Below are positions 33,901-48,900 of a stretch of DNA of 64,000 bases, piece by piece (the stretch's first letter is position 1; each line of letters starts with the position of its first letter). Source of the stretch: Zoroaster sp. YZ-2022. Lineage: Eukaryota > Echinodermata > Asteroidea > Forcipulatida > Zoroasteridae. Position numbers and translations under genes: made by a program. The DNA lies in NCBI GenBank assembly GCA_029582265.1, contig CM055837.1, forward strand, positions 16,840,355 through 16,904,354, in the 5' to 3' direction. The notes beneath the pieces were generated by a model. The model saw only the letters and a program-made list of their open reading frames with translations, was not told the DNA's origin and did not search any database.

Positions 33901-36900
33901 TTTTTCACCAACCTTTAGTACATACAAGCCTGCTGTCCTTTCCAAGTAATCTTACAAAATGAACTGTGTGCCACCCAATTGGGCCACTGTAAATGTTTGA
34001 ACATATTAGGATGGCCTGCAATGTATCAATGGGAGACCACTTTACCCTGTAATCTCAGTGGTGTGACAGTGTACAGAAGGGTAACCATACATGTAGGAGG
34101 CCACTGGCAACGGCTAATGGTTTGGAGTGGCTTGAATGGGTTGTTTTTCAAAAATTGCACTGATTGCAGGAGGGTTTTAATCCGTTTTGTACATTGTGTA
34201 GGTATACGTACAATTTTGAATATTACAAAGTAAATATTTTTTGTCTTTATAAATTTGTTGATTTGGGTGTTTTTGTTATTTTGTTTCATACCATTCGTTA
34301 CACCTACATTTACATACGTACATGTACAGTGTACACTTTATATTGATTAAAATCAACCAATTTACAATTCACCTACATGTACTAGACAATAAGTTAATAA
34401 ATTATGTAAATATTCAATCCTTTTCTATTTTCTTTTCTCATTACAGACTTACTTCAGTGCACAATGACTGAACATATCAACATTCCTGAGTTGGCCGATC
34501 TTATTATTGAACGCACCACAAATACTAACTGGGTTATCGTTTATAAAGCTCTCAGCACATGTCACCAGCTTATGATATATGGGCATGAAGTAAGTGTAGA
34601 CGCCTGCGTCTGTCGCTATGTTATCAGCAAATTATGTTAGTTTTCTATTTTAACAGCAATTTATGGAAAATTATTCTTTTTCATCGGAAAAGGGGAAAAA
34701 ATGACATCTTACTGAAATTATTCTTCAGAAGCATGATTTTTATAGTAATTATATACCAAAATGAATTTAAATATGTGCATGGTACACATGTTCATTAGTT
34801 GTGCAACTTGCTGCTACAGCCAAGTCGCATTAACTTTGCGTCCCTTTTTTGTTCTGGAATTAACAAGCTTTGTCGAGCGCTTATCTCATGATACCCCAAG
34901 GCAGGATAGCCAAACTCCTTACGACGCTCGTTGTGCATGCATGCGCGCATTTGGAGAACAATGACTTGGACTGGGTGACTGATAGCAGGCTGGCACACTT
35001 CATGTACAGTAGGTAACAGTTTTCTGCTGTAGCGAATAACCACAGTTTTGTGTGGAAGCATGTTTGTTAGCCGTGGTTTTTCAGTGTGCCCCAAACTGAC
35101 TGTATTTTGATAATAATTCTTTGCAGAGATTTATACAGTATTTGGCAACGAGGACAGTCGTTTTCAACTTGGAAAATTTTATGGACAAAACAAATGTTCA
35201 AGGTGGGTAATTTAGTGAAATAATTCATGAATTTTTTTTACGGTAGAGATCATTCTGTATGAATTTATCCTAATGTTTGTACATAAACGAAATGCCCAAG
35301 GTTATGCATGCAAACAAACAAAATGGTTAATACAGTGTGTGTATAGATGTTGGTTTTGATGCACTAAACAAATGCAGCCAACCATCAGAAATGCTGGATA
35401 CTTTACACGAGTTTGCTCTAACCTGGGGCAGTGTTACTACAATATGCTGGTAAGACACATCCGACAGTGACTCGCCAGTTGCCATATGTAAATACACGTA
35501 CCCCCATTACCGCTTCCCTTAGGCGCATCCAAGTTAAAGTAGTAAACACACGTGTACGCTCAAACATTTCTTTACGAGTCTCCACTCGCTGCCTTGCTTG
35601 TCCCCTCCAGCCTTGTAGAAGATGATCTTGACCAAGTAAAGTCACGCAACCAATAGGCTTGAAGGTTCAAACCGTGCCTCATATACACTGTACATACACC
35701 TAAACAAAACAAATCCACCTCTGTGGACTGCTGAAGAGAGACTGAATACACTTTAATATGTGATCAGATTCTACAAATTGAGTCTTCAGGACTTTTCTTT
35801 ATTTTTGTTATTTTTGAGCTCTGTAAAACAAGCACATTGTCATCTTAAATTTGCTACCAAATATGTCCATATCTTGTGAATTAGTGTAAGAGTTTTATGG
35901 GGAGAAATTCATCCTTTAGGCCAAAAAAGTCCAGTTTCTGGCCATAGGTTGGCTTCAAAATCGGTGCAGTTACGTTTTTATTTTATTTTGGTAATCTTTT
36001 TTTTTTGCCAATCAGTGAAATACGTGATACATTTCCCTTACATAAAGTATGGTGGCTAAGAGAGGCCTCACAAATCGAGCAAACGTTCATACCCCAGCAA
36101 TTTTGGCTGCAATTGGACATCATTTCATAGCAACAAAAAAAAGGGGAAAAAAACGTGGGTCTGAGGCGACGTGCGTTGAGACAGAAACCAGATACTTTTT
36201 TGGGGGTACATTTTTCTGTACTTGTACTCACACTCATGAAAAGGCATTCAACTACATGTACAGCTATAGAGTTGGAGTACTCATACTTGTACTCGAGAAC
36301 ATTTTTCTGTACTTGTACTCACACTCATGAAAAGGGATTCAACTACATGTACAACTATAGAGTTGGAGTACTCGTACTTGTACTCGAGAACATTTTTCTG
36401 TACTTGTACTCACACTCATGAAAAGGGATTCAACTACATGTACAGCTATAGAGTTGGAGTACTCATACTCGTACTTGTACTCGAGAACATTTTTCTGTAC
36501 TCGTGCTTGTACTCAACAAAAATACCTGACTACAAGTGTAAAATGTCTGTCCATTGCCCTAGTCTTGGCTTTGCTGCCCCATTGAAATGTTCCCATAGGC
36601 ATTTTGATATTCTAAATAGAAGTGCTCTTCATTAAGGAAAAAAAAATTGCATTGTCCTTGAAAAATGAAAATCCAGGCCTGGTACATTTACAGTATGTTA
36701 AGCAATTTATGTAGACATTTTGATTTTCTACGAGAAGTGCCTTTTATTGAGGGAAAAAGGCCTTGCCCCTTTTAAGAACGAAATTCTAGGCTTGGTACAT
36801 GTAGAGTACGTTCAGCGCAACCATATTAAAGAATTAGGAATGATTTCCAATATCAATTATGAAAATATTTAGCACTGCAGTCGGAAGCACAAAAGCACAC

Positions 36901-39900
36901 GTACAGTAACACAGTCATGTGTGGTTCTAACTACAGTGCAAATAAATCCTTCATCTTATCGTAATAGATACTTAGAAATATTCCAAATGCTTGTCCAGGA
37001 ATTTTATTTCAGGTGGCTGTCTGTGTTTATTTTGCTATTTTTGTTTTTTCAATCAACCCAAGGCAATCTTGCAGTGGGGTGCATGATTGCATTAGAAGTA
37101 ACCCCATGACATTTATTGCAGTATCATGAGGAAACAGAATAAGTCAAACATTTACAGAATTCATAAAAATGACGAGCAAGTGTTGGGTTGGGATTTTGAT
37201 TCTGGATGATTTTACAGGTTTTGTTGGGAAATTTACATTAGAGCATTATGTGTCTGTATATCTGAAACCAAGATTAGCATAAATGAATTGGTGTACACTG
37301 TACCTGTCTGTACTGTGTATGTGCATGCAGAGTGAACCTGTCTAGGTACTACATGTATTTACTTGTATAATGCTGGTAAACTGCACTGATGTACATGTAT
37401 ATGTTGACAAATAGAAGGGATGTCTTTATTGAGTGAAACACGCTGTATGTCTGAATTCTCCTGGGCTTGTTTGACCTGTCAACATGTGTTAAATATTGCC
37501 CCGAATGTCTCCACCTGAAAATGAACGAAACCGGGATTCTGCAAAATGTAATTATGTTTCTTACAGTGTCTGTCTCCTTTTCAACCCTTAGGTTATGACA
37601 TGTCAACATATATTAGACGCTACTCTAAGTATCTCAACCAGAAAGCGCTGTCCTACAGAACTGTGGCATTCGATTTCTGCCGAGTGAAACGAGGGTATGT
37701 TGAAATAACCTACATGTGTGAAGTGCGGTTGGTATTATTGAAGTAAATTGGATCAGTTTTTAGACTGGCTCCCAGTGCTGCAAAGGGAACTTGGAAAGAG
37801 TTAATGTGAGGAAAGCATAGTTGCCATACAAAACAGATATGTGTAGCTAGACAGTAGACATCATAGATGTAATTACTTCAGAACCATTCAGAAGGATTTT
37901 TGTTTGGAAAGTCTAATAAAAATAAATGTAAAATAGTAGTTATTGGCCTTATGTTTCGAACCTACATGTAGCAGGTTCTTTCACAAAGGCAAAATGGACG
38001 ATATACATGCACACATAGATAAACACAAGTGGTCAGAGATTACATGTAGTCAGGTGTGAAAGGAACACAAAGAAGGTTCAAAAAGCAGAGTAACTTGCAT
38101 TTGTGTTGCAATTCTTAAACTGGTTCCCAAACGCTGCAAAGATATATTGGATAAAGTTAATGATAGGAGAGCGTACAATGTAGGATCCATACAAAACAAA
38201 TAGCTAGACAGTAGACGTCATAAATGCATTCGAATCGTTTTACTTTTTTGGCAAGTCTAATAAAAATTACTGAAACTTAGGCCGTGTCCGAATGATCGAT
38301 TTGAGCTACGGCTGTTGCCGTTGGCATTGAAGTATAGGCAGAATCACTGATCTAGCCATAGCCGCAACCAAAGCCGTCAATTCAGATGCGACCTTATATC
38401 ATATTTGTGTATCAATTCAGTGCTGCAAAGGGATCTTGGGAGTAGTTAATGTGAGGAGAGCGCAGGATCCATACAAGGCAAATAGCTAGACAGTATACAA
38501 CATCAGAATGATTTTCTTTTATGCAAGTCTAATATACAAAAACTGAACCTAATGTAATTACCAAAACAATTTTTTTCTTTGAAATTTAATGGACTTGAAG
38601 TATCTTTGATGATGTACATGTATGTGTACACATCTACGTCTACATTCATGTAGTAAAACAGTTTGCATGTATCCACTGTAGAAGATACATGTAACATTTG
38701 ATATGCATATAAATGCATTTTGGGCATGTACGTGTTTATGTATACATACAGTACAGGTATAGGTGTACAACATGTACATGTATACATGTACCCGTTTGCT
38801 GAAAAACCGATGAAATTCAGTTTCAAGTTGTGCACGAATGCAGACTTATCTTACATAGTAAATAAGTATATGTACATGTATAAATAATAAATGTTTTTAA
38901 GATGCCAGTTTACATTAAATAATATTTTCCTCTTTAAAAAAAAAATTTAAAAAAAAGTTATGTGTAATTGTGCTGTTTCAAAGACGGTAATGGTACCAAA
39001 TATCTTGAGAAGTTATCCCTACTGACATTCATGTGCAGTGCTCGGAGTTAGTGGTTATTTCACTAACCGTTTAACCAAAACTTTTACGGTTGTTTAACCG
39101 AAACTTGGCACCCAACGGTCATTCAAAATAGATAGTTGGCATATACATGTATACATTTTTAATCAAAAAGCATCAACAAACTTCCTGCAATGATTGTTTA
39201 ACCCTAACTCCCTAGGCCCATTTGCTTACACATGAATCTTAAACCTGAATCCTCCAAAATCCTTCAGTAGTAAAGCAAGCACATGACATGTATGCACACG
39301 TGTTTCTAACCTGTGATGCATGCATGGAGCAATGAACAGTGTCCACTGACCCAAGCACTGACCTTGCAATCACTACAACAAACATGGATGTACATGTGCC
39401 ATGGAAAGGCAAGTATGCCTAATAACCTCAATCCTCCAAAATCCTTCACTTTAGCAAAGAGCATGTAGCATGTACATGTAACCTCAATCCTTCAAAATCC
39501 TTCACTTTGGCAAAGAGGATTTTGGAGGATTTGGGAAGGTTAGGGTTAATAACCAAAATCGGCAGAAAATGTTCCAATCTATTTGCATTTTTACTATTTT
39601 CTCGTAAATGACACAACAAAATAAACTGAAATGTTCACAGGTTGGTTTTGTCAAATCTTTGTTCAATTAAGGTTAATCCTTTCAATGGATTAGCTGGATT
39701 ACTGATGGATATAAAAGCTCAGTGGCAGAGCTGAGGATTAACTCAGTCAGCACACTTAATTCAGCTGACCAAACTAATGTACATGTAGCTGCCTAGAGAA
39801 GTGTACAGTGTTTTACAGCAAGAAAGTTTCAAGATGATTTTCAATACATTTCCATGTTTGTCACTGTTAAATCACCTGGCATATGATCTAAGGCCTGTGT

Positions 39901-42900
39901 CAAACGTCAGGCGTCTGTCGTGTCAATACAATTGCATGGTAAAAGAGAGGAATTAGTGTCAGATTTACATAAATCTCAGGCCAGACACACATGTAATTGA
40001 ATCCAAAATGTCGGACAGAGATGCAATACTTTGGACTGCCTTTGGAGTACGATTCATGACATGATGGAAAGAAATCCAAAATGTGTTTATTTTAGTAGGT
40101 ATTTTGCTGCAATTCATAGCTGAGATGAAAACAAAACAAAACATGTTTTTAGCATTCCCCCAAAATTGTTTTTTATATTCAAATTGACAATGCGATTCTT
40201 GCAGTGTAACAATTTGTGTAATTTTCACCATGTTGGGGGGGGGGGGGGGAGGGCATGCTATATGTACATTGCATGATGGTGATATCACAGGGAACAATTT
40301 TACAGTGAAACTTTGTCTTTGGGCAGAAATATTTGCGTTTGTAATTCTAATTTCAAATAGCAAATCTTGAATTTTGTTTAAAACTCTCCTATTCTCAAAC
40401 CTATTCATTTTTCATAGTGTTTTGAGGGATCCAACTAGAGAAGGGTTTTAAATTAGCAAATTGTAAATTTTTGTGTAGCATTTTACATGTACTTTGCAAT
40501 ACAAGGGAATTGTTCACTGCACCAATATGCTTTATTTGAATCAGGGGTCGAAATTAACACTAATCCGCTAGCCCGAGGCTAGTGGTTTTAGCAGCGGGAC
40601 TACTAGCTGCTGGGGTTTGGGTAGTCCGATAGGCGAGTGAAAAAAATTAAATAAAAAAATTTAACTATACTTCAAGTGTGCAAGTACAAAATACGGACTC
40701 CACGTTTTCACCTTTTCCAGGACTATTAAAAACTGTGAAGGACTAATAGAATTTTGATACATGTACACTGTAAATGTAGTCCTGTGGGCTACCATATAAT
40801 TGAAGTTAATTTCGACTAAGCTTGGGCAATATCGATTTTTGTTTTCATCCACGATATATCGGCAAACATATATTGCGATTTTCGATAATATTGCGATTCT
40901 TTTTTCATTCATGCATGATTGCTTTAGAGCCGATAACCACAGGTATGTACCCCTCTACAAGCGTCACAATAAATCGCAAATTCATTTGCAGAGCGTGTAT
41001 GTACAAAGGCTGAAGTAGTTTGCTTTTGTTTCTCACTTACAAAAGCTGAAAAGACTGTTCTAATTTTGTTTCCATGGAATTTCTGACTTGACTCACAATG
41101 TCGATTTATTTTTTAATCGCGATATATTTTTTAATCGCGATTTGCCGATATGCCGATAACTTAAAAAGGTTCTCGATATCGTAATCGCATAAAAAAGGTA
41201 TCGCGATATTCGATATTATCGTGTTATCGCCCAAACTTAATTTCGACCTCGGATTGAGTAAGAGAAATAATATGTAAACTGCATAAAACTGCATACACCA
41301 GTAGGAACCAGTACATGCATAATGAATTGCAGTCTTTAATTCATGTCATTTGTCTTTCATGGCCTTTGTCCCCCGGGCTCCAGTTTCAGCGGAGGAAATT
41401 GAATCTATTTTTAATCCTGACCCATTCACTGATTAATGGAAGACTCTCCGTGCGAAATTGTGTTGGTTTTTCACAGAATCCAGGGGTCTTAGAAAAGTAC
41501 TTGCATATATGTACATGTACACCTGGACATGTATCTGTTTAACTGTAAATTAATGTCTAGTTTGTGTAGACACTGAGAGTACAGTGCTTCATATGCATGT
41601 ACCGGTACGGTACATGTCATTGTCGGGCAACAATAAAATCAATCACAAATGAACTGCATAATGTAAAAGGAATCTGATATTGTAGATACAATTTTACATT
41701 AGTACAATATGTACACACATTGTATACATGTACACCATGCATTGCCTACATGTATATGTTCAGTGCATTCAGTAAACTTGCTTTGTCAGCATTAATGGGA
41801 TTGACAGTCATTAGCAAAAGTGGATTTTTAATGGTGCCTTTTGCAACCATTAATTCATTTATTTTTCATGGATTTCTTGCGTTGAGTAAACGGTGATTAA
41901 ATTTGAAATGTTTAATTTGCCAGTGTTCATTGTATTATAGTACTGCACCACATCAGCGAAGGGCCAACAAATATTAAATAATAAAAGTGATTCCTCATTC
42001 AACGTATATGGAGTTGTACATACATGTACTATGGTATTGTGAAATTTTCAGGTTTCGTTCACTGCTTAATGCAATAAGATGTATCAAAATTTGCAATATG
42101 TTTGATGTTGTTGGATTCAACATGCATGCCCAGGGTTTTACTTTCTTATGTGAAGCTTCTTTCTTGCAAAGTTTTTCTTGGAAAGGGTTATTTCTGATAG
42201 AGTAACAGCAGTTGGCACCAAGGGGTTCGAAACAGTACTATACATGTAGAATATACATGTATGTACATGTAAGTATAAAGAATTATTTTATTCCTGGTTT
42301 TGATTCACAGAAAAGAAGAAGGAAAGTTAAGGACGATGCAAGTGGAAAAGGTTGGTATTACCGTTATACAGTGATATGTACATACATTTGGTTCATTTTT
42401 ATTGAATTCTCAGGGTTTACAGTGGTTTATTAGTCGGTTGATGTTACCACATCCATAAACTGTTGATGTAAACAGTTGATTGTACCGAAAGTAAAATACA
42501 TTCATACATGTACATGTGTATTATTGATGTACATGTTCCCAAGGCTAGGACTGAGAGATTCAGGAATTCCCCCATATACCCACTATTGTTAATATTTTAA
42601 ACCAGAACATTTCATGCTGCTAATTTTGCTAGTGGTCGCTTTGTGCAATTTGTCGTTTTTTGATTCTTTTTATGCTGTGTAATTTGTCAGACTTTGAAAT
42701 TTTTTTAAATTGTAAATTGCAATATGTGATGTATATGTTTTAAACCTTGAATAAATAAGTGAAATAAAAAATAAATTATTAGTGCAGGAACAGAAACTTG
42801 GTTCTGTAATTTTTTTATATTTTCCAAATGTAATGTGATCTGGGAAAACCCTCCACATGGAGGTGAAATTTGTCATTTTTGTGTTATATACATCAAATTA

Positions 42901-45900
42901 ACGAGGACACTGTGCTGTTTTCAAAACTGTTTTATTCATGATTCTAGGTTGTCTATAACTTGAGTTATGATCCCGGGAAGTTATAGCCGCCGCTGTCCTT
43001 AAAAAACAATGGCGGAAACGAAAAACAAAGATGGCTTTTTAATTATCTGTCATCATAAAACTATGTTTTTACATATAAAATGATGGAATTTTTATTTAAT
43101 TTCAAGAATAATCATTTAGATATTAACAATTGGTAAAAAAAACTGAAATTGTCAAAAAAAAAATTTGCGGGAACTATTTTGCCATTATCTTCAAAACAAG
43201 TTCGCCGACATCTGACGGGTTTTCTCAGATCGCATCACAAATGTTCTTAAAGGGAAGGTAGAATGTACGTTCATATCAACCCTCCAGTTTTCAAGAAATA
43301 TATAATTAACAGAACATAACAATTGCAGCTCACATTTTTTAAGGCCATGGAATTTTCCATGTCTGTACATGTAGCTATTTTGACATTGCAGTTAGGGCTG
43401 TGCCGAATATTCGATCGATGGTTCGAATATCCGGTTGTTTTTTTCCAGTTTGAATATTCAAAGAAAAAATAAAGTTGTTCAATTTTTTTAAATTTTTTAT
43501 ATTGGCGCTTCATCATTATCCCTCCCCCAATCATCCTCTCGTTATTAGTCCAGGCGACATTATGTTTAGTACATTTTTTAGCCCCACCATATCGTGTGTG
43601 CTTGTTTTATCATGTAGCGCATTTTACAATTGGCGGCCTACGAATATCGATCAAAATCAAAATCCGAATATCCAGTTACCAAATTATTCGAAAATGCACA
43701 GCCCTAGTACGTTCATATCAACCCTCCAGTTTTCAAGAAATATATAATTAACAGAACATCACAACTGCAGCTCATGTTTTTAAGAATTTTCCTTGTACAT
43801 GTACATGTACAGTGTAGCTATTTTGACATTGTATTTCATTTCTTTTCATTTACCACAGTTGCTGAAAACTCTACCAATCTTGCAGGATCAGATGGATGCA
43901 CTTTTAGAATTTGAGGTAATAAAAAACATTGAATATTGCCATTTTCAAAGAAGTCCCTTTAAACAATTTCTGTTTACCAGAAATTCTTCTTCAATCCAGA
44001 TTTTTAAAAAACTTCTCAAAACCTTTCTCTTCTAATTTCCTTTGTAGCCATTGCTAGGTTTTCTTTCTTGATCTGTTAAGCGCTTTGATCTTGTTAAAGA
44101 CGCTATATAAATACCCGTTTATTATTCCCTAACAGTAATATTATATGTACATACATTGTATCCTGACACGAACAAAAAGAAATTTGATCACATCGCTTCA
44201 GTGCTCAAAGAACTGCACTGGTTTCCTGTTGACCAATGCATTATTTTCAATATCCTCCCCATCATGTATTAGTATCAAGAGAGTCGCTCCCCAGTACATC
44301 CAGTGTCTCATATAACCATACATGTACGAGCAAGTACGTCATATGACATAAAACACAATAAAGGGGGCCACTTTCCTACCGTCACGTTAGCAGTTTTTCT
44401 AATGGTTGTAATTTGATTTTTTAATATCTGAAACCACCAAAAAAGAATTTCAACATTTGAATAGACATGCATGCTTATCCTAAAGATAATTTGAGTTGAT
44501 TATTACTATTATTTTTTTAATTACCCTAAAATTTCCATCAACAAATGGACGGAAAAGTGAGGTAACTTTTTCCGTCCAATTTTTATGGAAATTTGAGGGT
44601 AACAAAAAAAATAAAAATAAAATAAATCAACTCAAATTAGTTCTAGTATAAGCCTGCATGTCCATTCACATGTTGAAACACTTTTTGGTCGGTTTCAGGT
44701 ACTTAAAAATAAATAACAACCATTGGAAAAACTGCTAACGTGACGGATGCAAAGTGGCCCCCTTTATTGTGTTTTATGTCGTCTACATTCTAAGCATCTC
44801 AACACACATTTTATTTTTCAATTTGTGTCTGTTTTTTCTCGTTTGCAGATTTCAGAAAACGACTTGACAAATGGTATTATTAATGGTAGTTTCATGCTTC
44901 TCTTCAAAGACGTGATAAGACTCTTTGCCTGCTACAACGATGGAATCATCAACTTGCTTGGTGAGAATTCACTTGTCTTTTTCTGACCAAGGAATTGGCC
45001 AGTTGTCAGTGGTCAATCAAAATCCTTTATTGACCACTCAGATTTGTTGAGTGGCCAAATGCGCGCTGCGCATGAAATTACGCCTGTGTTGACCGTCAAG
45101 TTCAATACCTGGGTCCTTTTTACCAGTTCGTTTACGCGAAACCCACTTTTTACAATTTTATGTAACATTTCTGAAACCGAACGCCAGGCTTTGATGAACA
45201 CTTACTGTCTTCCATGTTTATAATAAGGTTTCAGGTACTATTTTTGTAATGAACGTAATGATAATTAACCCTCTTACTATCAGTGCAAATTTATGAACAA
45301 ACTATTGAGGCCACTCCAAGCCATTGCTATGGAAGGCAGTGGCTCCTAATGGCTATACTGCATAGTAACATAATACCTCACATGTCTGTTGGTTTTAGTG
45401 GTTTGTGATTGATGTATTGCAGGGGCATACTATTATGTTCCAGTGTCAGTGGCTGGTTGTGGCTTACTCTTGAGAGTCTGTGTTTACAAAATAACTGCTG
45501 AAAACCCAGCATCACTCGATATCAAACAGAAGTACATTACTGTACACAGACATATAGGACACCACTGAACAAGGTATACAAGTGTTTTCGTATGCATGTA
45601 TGTAATTGGCCTCGGAGTTTTACATAAAAGATTACTTAAAAGGGTTAGTGTGGCTTATATGCACAAACAATATGCGTACAACATATTGGACATTTAGTGG
45701 TTGAGAGTGGCCTCCATGTGTAGCAGTGTTAAAACATGTCATAGACCATCAAAGCTTTAAGGTGATTCCCTCCGCTCCCCCTGCCCCACAGCAACGATAC
45801 CAAAAACGGAATCCCGCTCCCCCAACACAACTCCTTCTGCTTATAATAACTTTCATTTCTTGCCTTTCAGAGAAATTTTTCGACATGGGCAAAAAGGATT

Positions 45901-48900
45901 GTAAAAATGCGCTGGATATCTACCGGAAATTCCTGACCAGAATGGATAGAGTAGCAGAGTTCCTGAAAGTAGCAGAGGTAATTGATGGATTCTTAAAGAT
46001 GTGCTTTTCTTGAGCTTATAATATACATCTGTGGAAAAAACTTTAATTGATATTGGACCCCGATGCGGGCCACAACTGGCCTGATTAGTGTGTAATCATC
46101 ATTGGGTGCCTGACCGCAATTTTCTCTGACCTTCGAAGAATCTTGACGTCAGGTTGGGTGCGCCAGTAATTATTCTGTGCCAATTATGCTTGCAGTGTTT
46201 CACATTGGGGTAAAATACGGTAAAATCTGTTATTAGATTGTGTTGTGTTTAGCTTAAGGGGGTTACGGTTGAAGACCAATAAAGGCTATAAGTAAACAAC
46301 AAAATAAGTTTCTGTTGAAAAGGTCCTCAAAATTTTGCAAAAGTCCAAATGTCTAATTTGGATAATGATAGGTAAAACTTGTAGCTTTGCATGGTGAAGG
46401 GGATAAGTAAGACTAATTGCGGTGACACCATGTGAAATTCTCTATTGAGTAGTAATTAGTTCTGAAAAGAACTGGAGGTTACAACTCGACGTTTCGAGTA
46501 TGTTCTGATCGTCTTCAGGAGAATGCCTGACTCTGGGAAATGCTGCTGCTTAAGTAGACTGCTGGAGGATCGCGTGATGACTGGATGCTGGAGGATTAGT
46601 GCATTGGGGCGTGCAGGCGGGAAACTGGTGGGACTGGGATCCTTGGAGAGGAGTGTGTGCTCACTGAACTGTATCAGTTGTTAACAAGCACAGGGGGATG
46701 GAGGGTGGTTGACTTAGGATATAGGGGATCCCTCAGTCTGGGGTGGGTTGTGGACTTCGGTGGGTTGTGGACTTTTGTATAATGATGGCATCCTTTTTGT
46801 TTTTTTCTCCCAATACAGCAAGTTGGAATAGACAAAGGTGAAATTCCAGATTTAGCACAGGTAAGATGATAAAATCTGTCCACTACATGTCTGACGTACT
46901 AAGTGTATCTCATGAACGTATAAACCTTACTGAATCAGGCTGTGGCCTTTGCAGATTCCCAGTCAGGAAAATAGTCTGGCCCCATTCACGTATCTAAATT
47001 TGTGCTATAAATCACACTCGAGTACAGGGAATCTGACAAAGACGGCCACAATGCAACAATAACATTCCAATGAGTTCTTAATTCTGAATATTAAATTACA
47101 TGTACGTGAAAATTCAGGTATAGATGTGTTCATAACAAGGTACTGTATGGTATTATGCTTACGATACCAGTCTATTTTGATTATAATTCTCATACAGTGT
47201 ACATGTGAAGGGAAGCAAAATGGTTGTTGTCAAATAAGAGTCAGTTGCCAGACGTTTTTCTACTCAAGTGACTGTCTACTTAATTTTACTCGAAAGTCTG
47301 CTGTTTTGGAGAAAAATATTTTAACGAAAAAGAAATCAGTGACATTTTCCACTTTGCTTCGGCAGAATCATTTAAAGCCCCTATATGGGTCATTCCATGA
47401 ACGTGGGACACTTGTGTTTTCCATGTATTTCAGATATTGGGGCCTGTGTTATTCCTTACATCGTATGAGCTGATGATTATAACTTTCACCTATTGTTGCA
47501 TCTCATACAGACCTACTATGACAACAAACAAAAATTTCTTGGGTCTCCCCTATTTTGATCCATTAACTTTAGTCAGTATATTACACAACGTAACAAGACA
47601 CGGTGTCCCCTTGTAATTTTGTTACATCGTTAACCTCATATCAGGTGAAGCAGGAAGTAAATACATGACACCAGGTTTTAATGTTTGTATCTATTATTTT
47701 AAAAGATGACAACCTACAAAACTATGATAAATAAGATAACAAAACTGACCTTTTTTTCTTTATTTAATGAACTTGAAATTTTGACCTTCATGTCACACTT
47801 TGGGTCCCACGTTCATGGAATGACCCATATACACTATTGGTATTGTCGAAAAATCATAGAATTCACAGAATTACATGAAAGTTAGACATTCTTTTTTCAT
47901 TCATTCATTTTATTTCCACATCAATGCAAACAATAAGTAGCAGAAGTACATTCTTGAAATAAGTTAACATATGTGTAAAAGTAGATAAGACTAAACAAAG
48001 ATGTGGAGGGGGTTTGCAAGAAGCAAAGCTTGTCGGGTGCAAACCCCCTCATATATTATTTGTGCTCTAAGTTAAATCTAGACTTAAAGCATAAATAATA
48101 AAAACAAACATTTTTGGTTACAGAAATGAGTACAAATATCAATGGTGTAAAGTGGATGCTTATTGGTATCAAACATCCCTTGATATATTTATATCCGAGG
48201 TGCTATCATTTAAAAGTACAATTATTTTGCAAATGAATTGTTTTTCCTCCATAAATTCCACGTTGGAATGAATACAAGCAATCTGAATGTATTTAACAAC
48301 ACAATGAAATAAGATGAAACTTTCACTTTAATAAAAAGAAAATCCTTTTTTTATACAATGACATTTACAAAAATTTACCAAAAGTGTATAATGGTTGTAA
48401 ACTTTCCCACAAATTTTCCACCTTCACTCTGCACCTCAGCACTTCACACATGCACAGTCAAACCTGTGTGCAGTGGACTCTACTGTCCACGTTAGACAGG
48501 TGCCCACAATGTACATGTTGTATAGTCGTCAGGACTGAGGCAGCGCACATTGTGCCTGCAATGTCCGTTTGTCCACATACCTTCAGCAGCTTTCACTGTA
48601 CACAACATCAATCAAGTGCACAGTCTATATTCATCGTTAGACCCAAAAAATACATTTCAAATGTACATGTATTCATTTATTAAATTCATTTACGCTTAAA
48701 CACAACACGCGGCATTTCAACAAATTCTGTGCATCATTGGTTGGTGAAACACTTTTCTGCATAGAAATAATAGAACGCTTGATGCTTGACTGCATGATTG
48801 GGGTCTGTTTCTTGTACAGTGTATTGTCGGATGTTGAATGCCTTGGCTTTTTAAGGTGGTACAGAGAGAGTATTTGCTTACCAGAAAATTTTGCTTAGCA

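Larger units (their letters stand above)
15939..34446. other. PICALM intron 1 (18.5 kb)
   Basis: The longest intron, between a GTAAGT donor and a TCATTACAG acceptor. It is packed with repeats listed separately. Stretches between them (for example 20060-20830, 21400-22230, 24850-25550, 26750-27780, 29720-30200, 31885-33110 and 34175-34440) show no coding or RNA gene that I can support. Confidence 0.85.
35203..37591. other. PICALM intron 3
   Basis: Holds a family-M MITE (35926-36200), the 91-bp tandem repeat (36208-36520), family-U fragments around 36540-36690 and 36710-36800, and otherwise unclassified sequence. Confidence 0.8.
42351..43858. other. PICALM intron 5
   Basis: Unclassified sequence up to 43264, then a direct duplication (43265-43392 and 43707-43840) with a MITE at its junction. 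Confidence 0.7.

Noticed and set aside
36049..36635. Long open frames with [22 protein letters not shown] repeats
   Set aside because: An artefact of the 91-bp tandem repeat.
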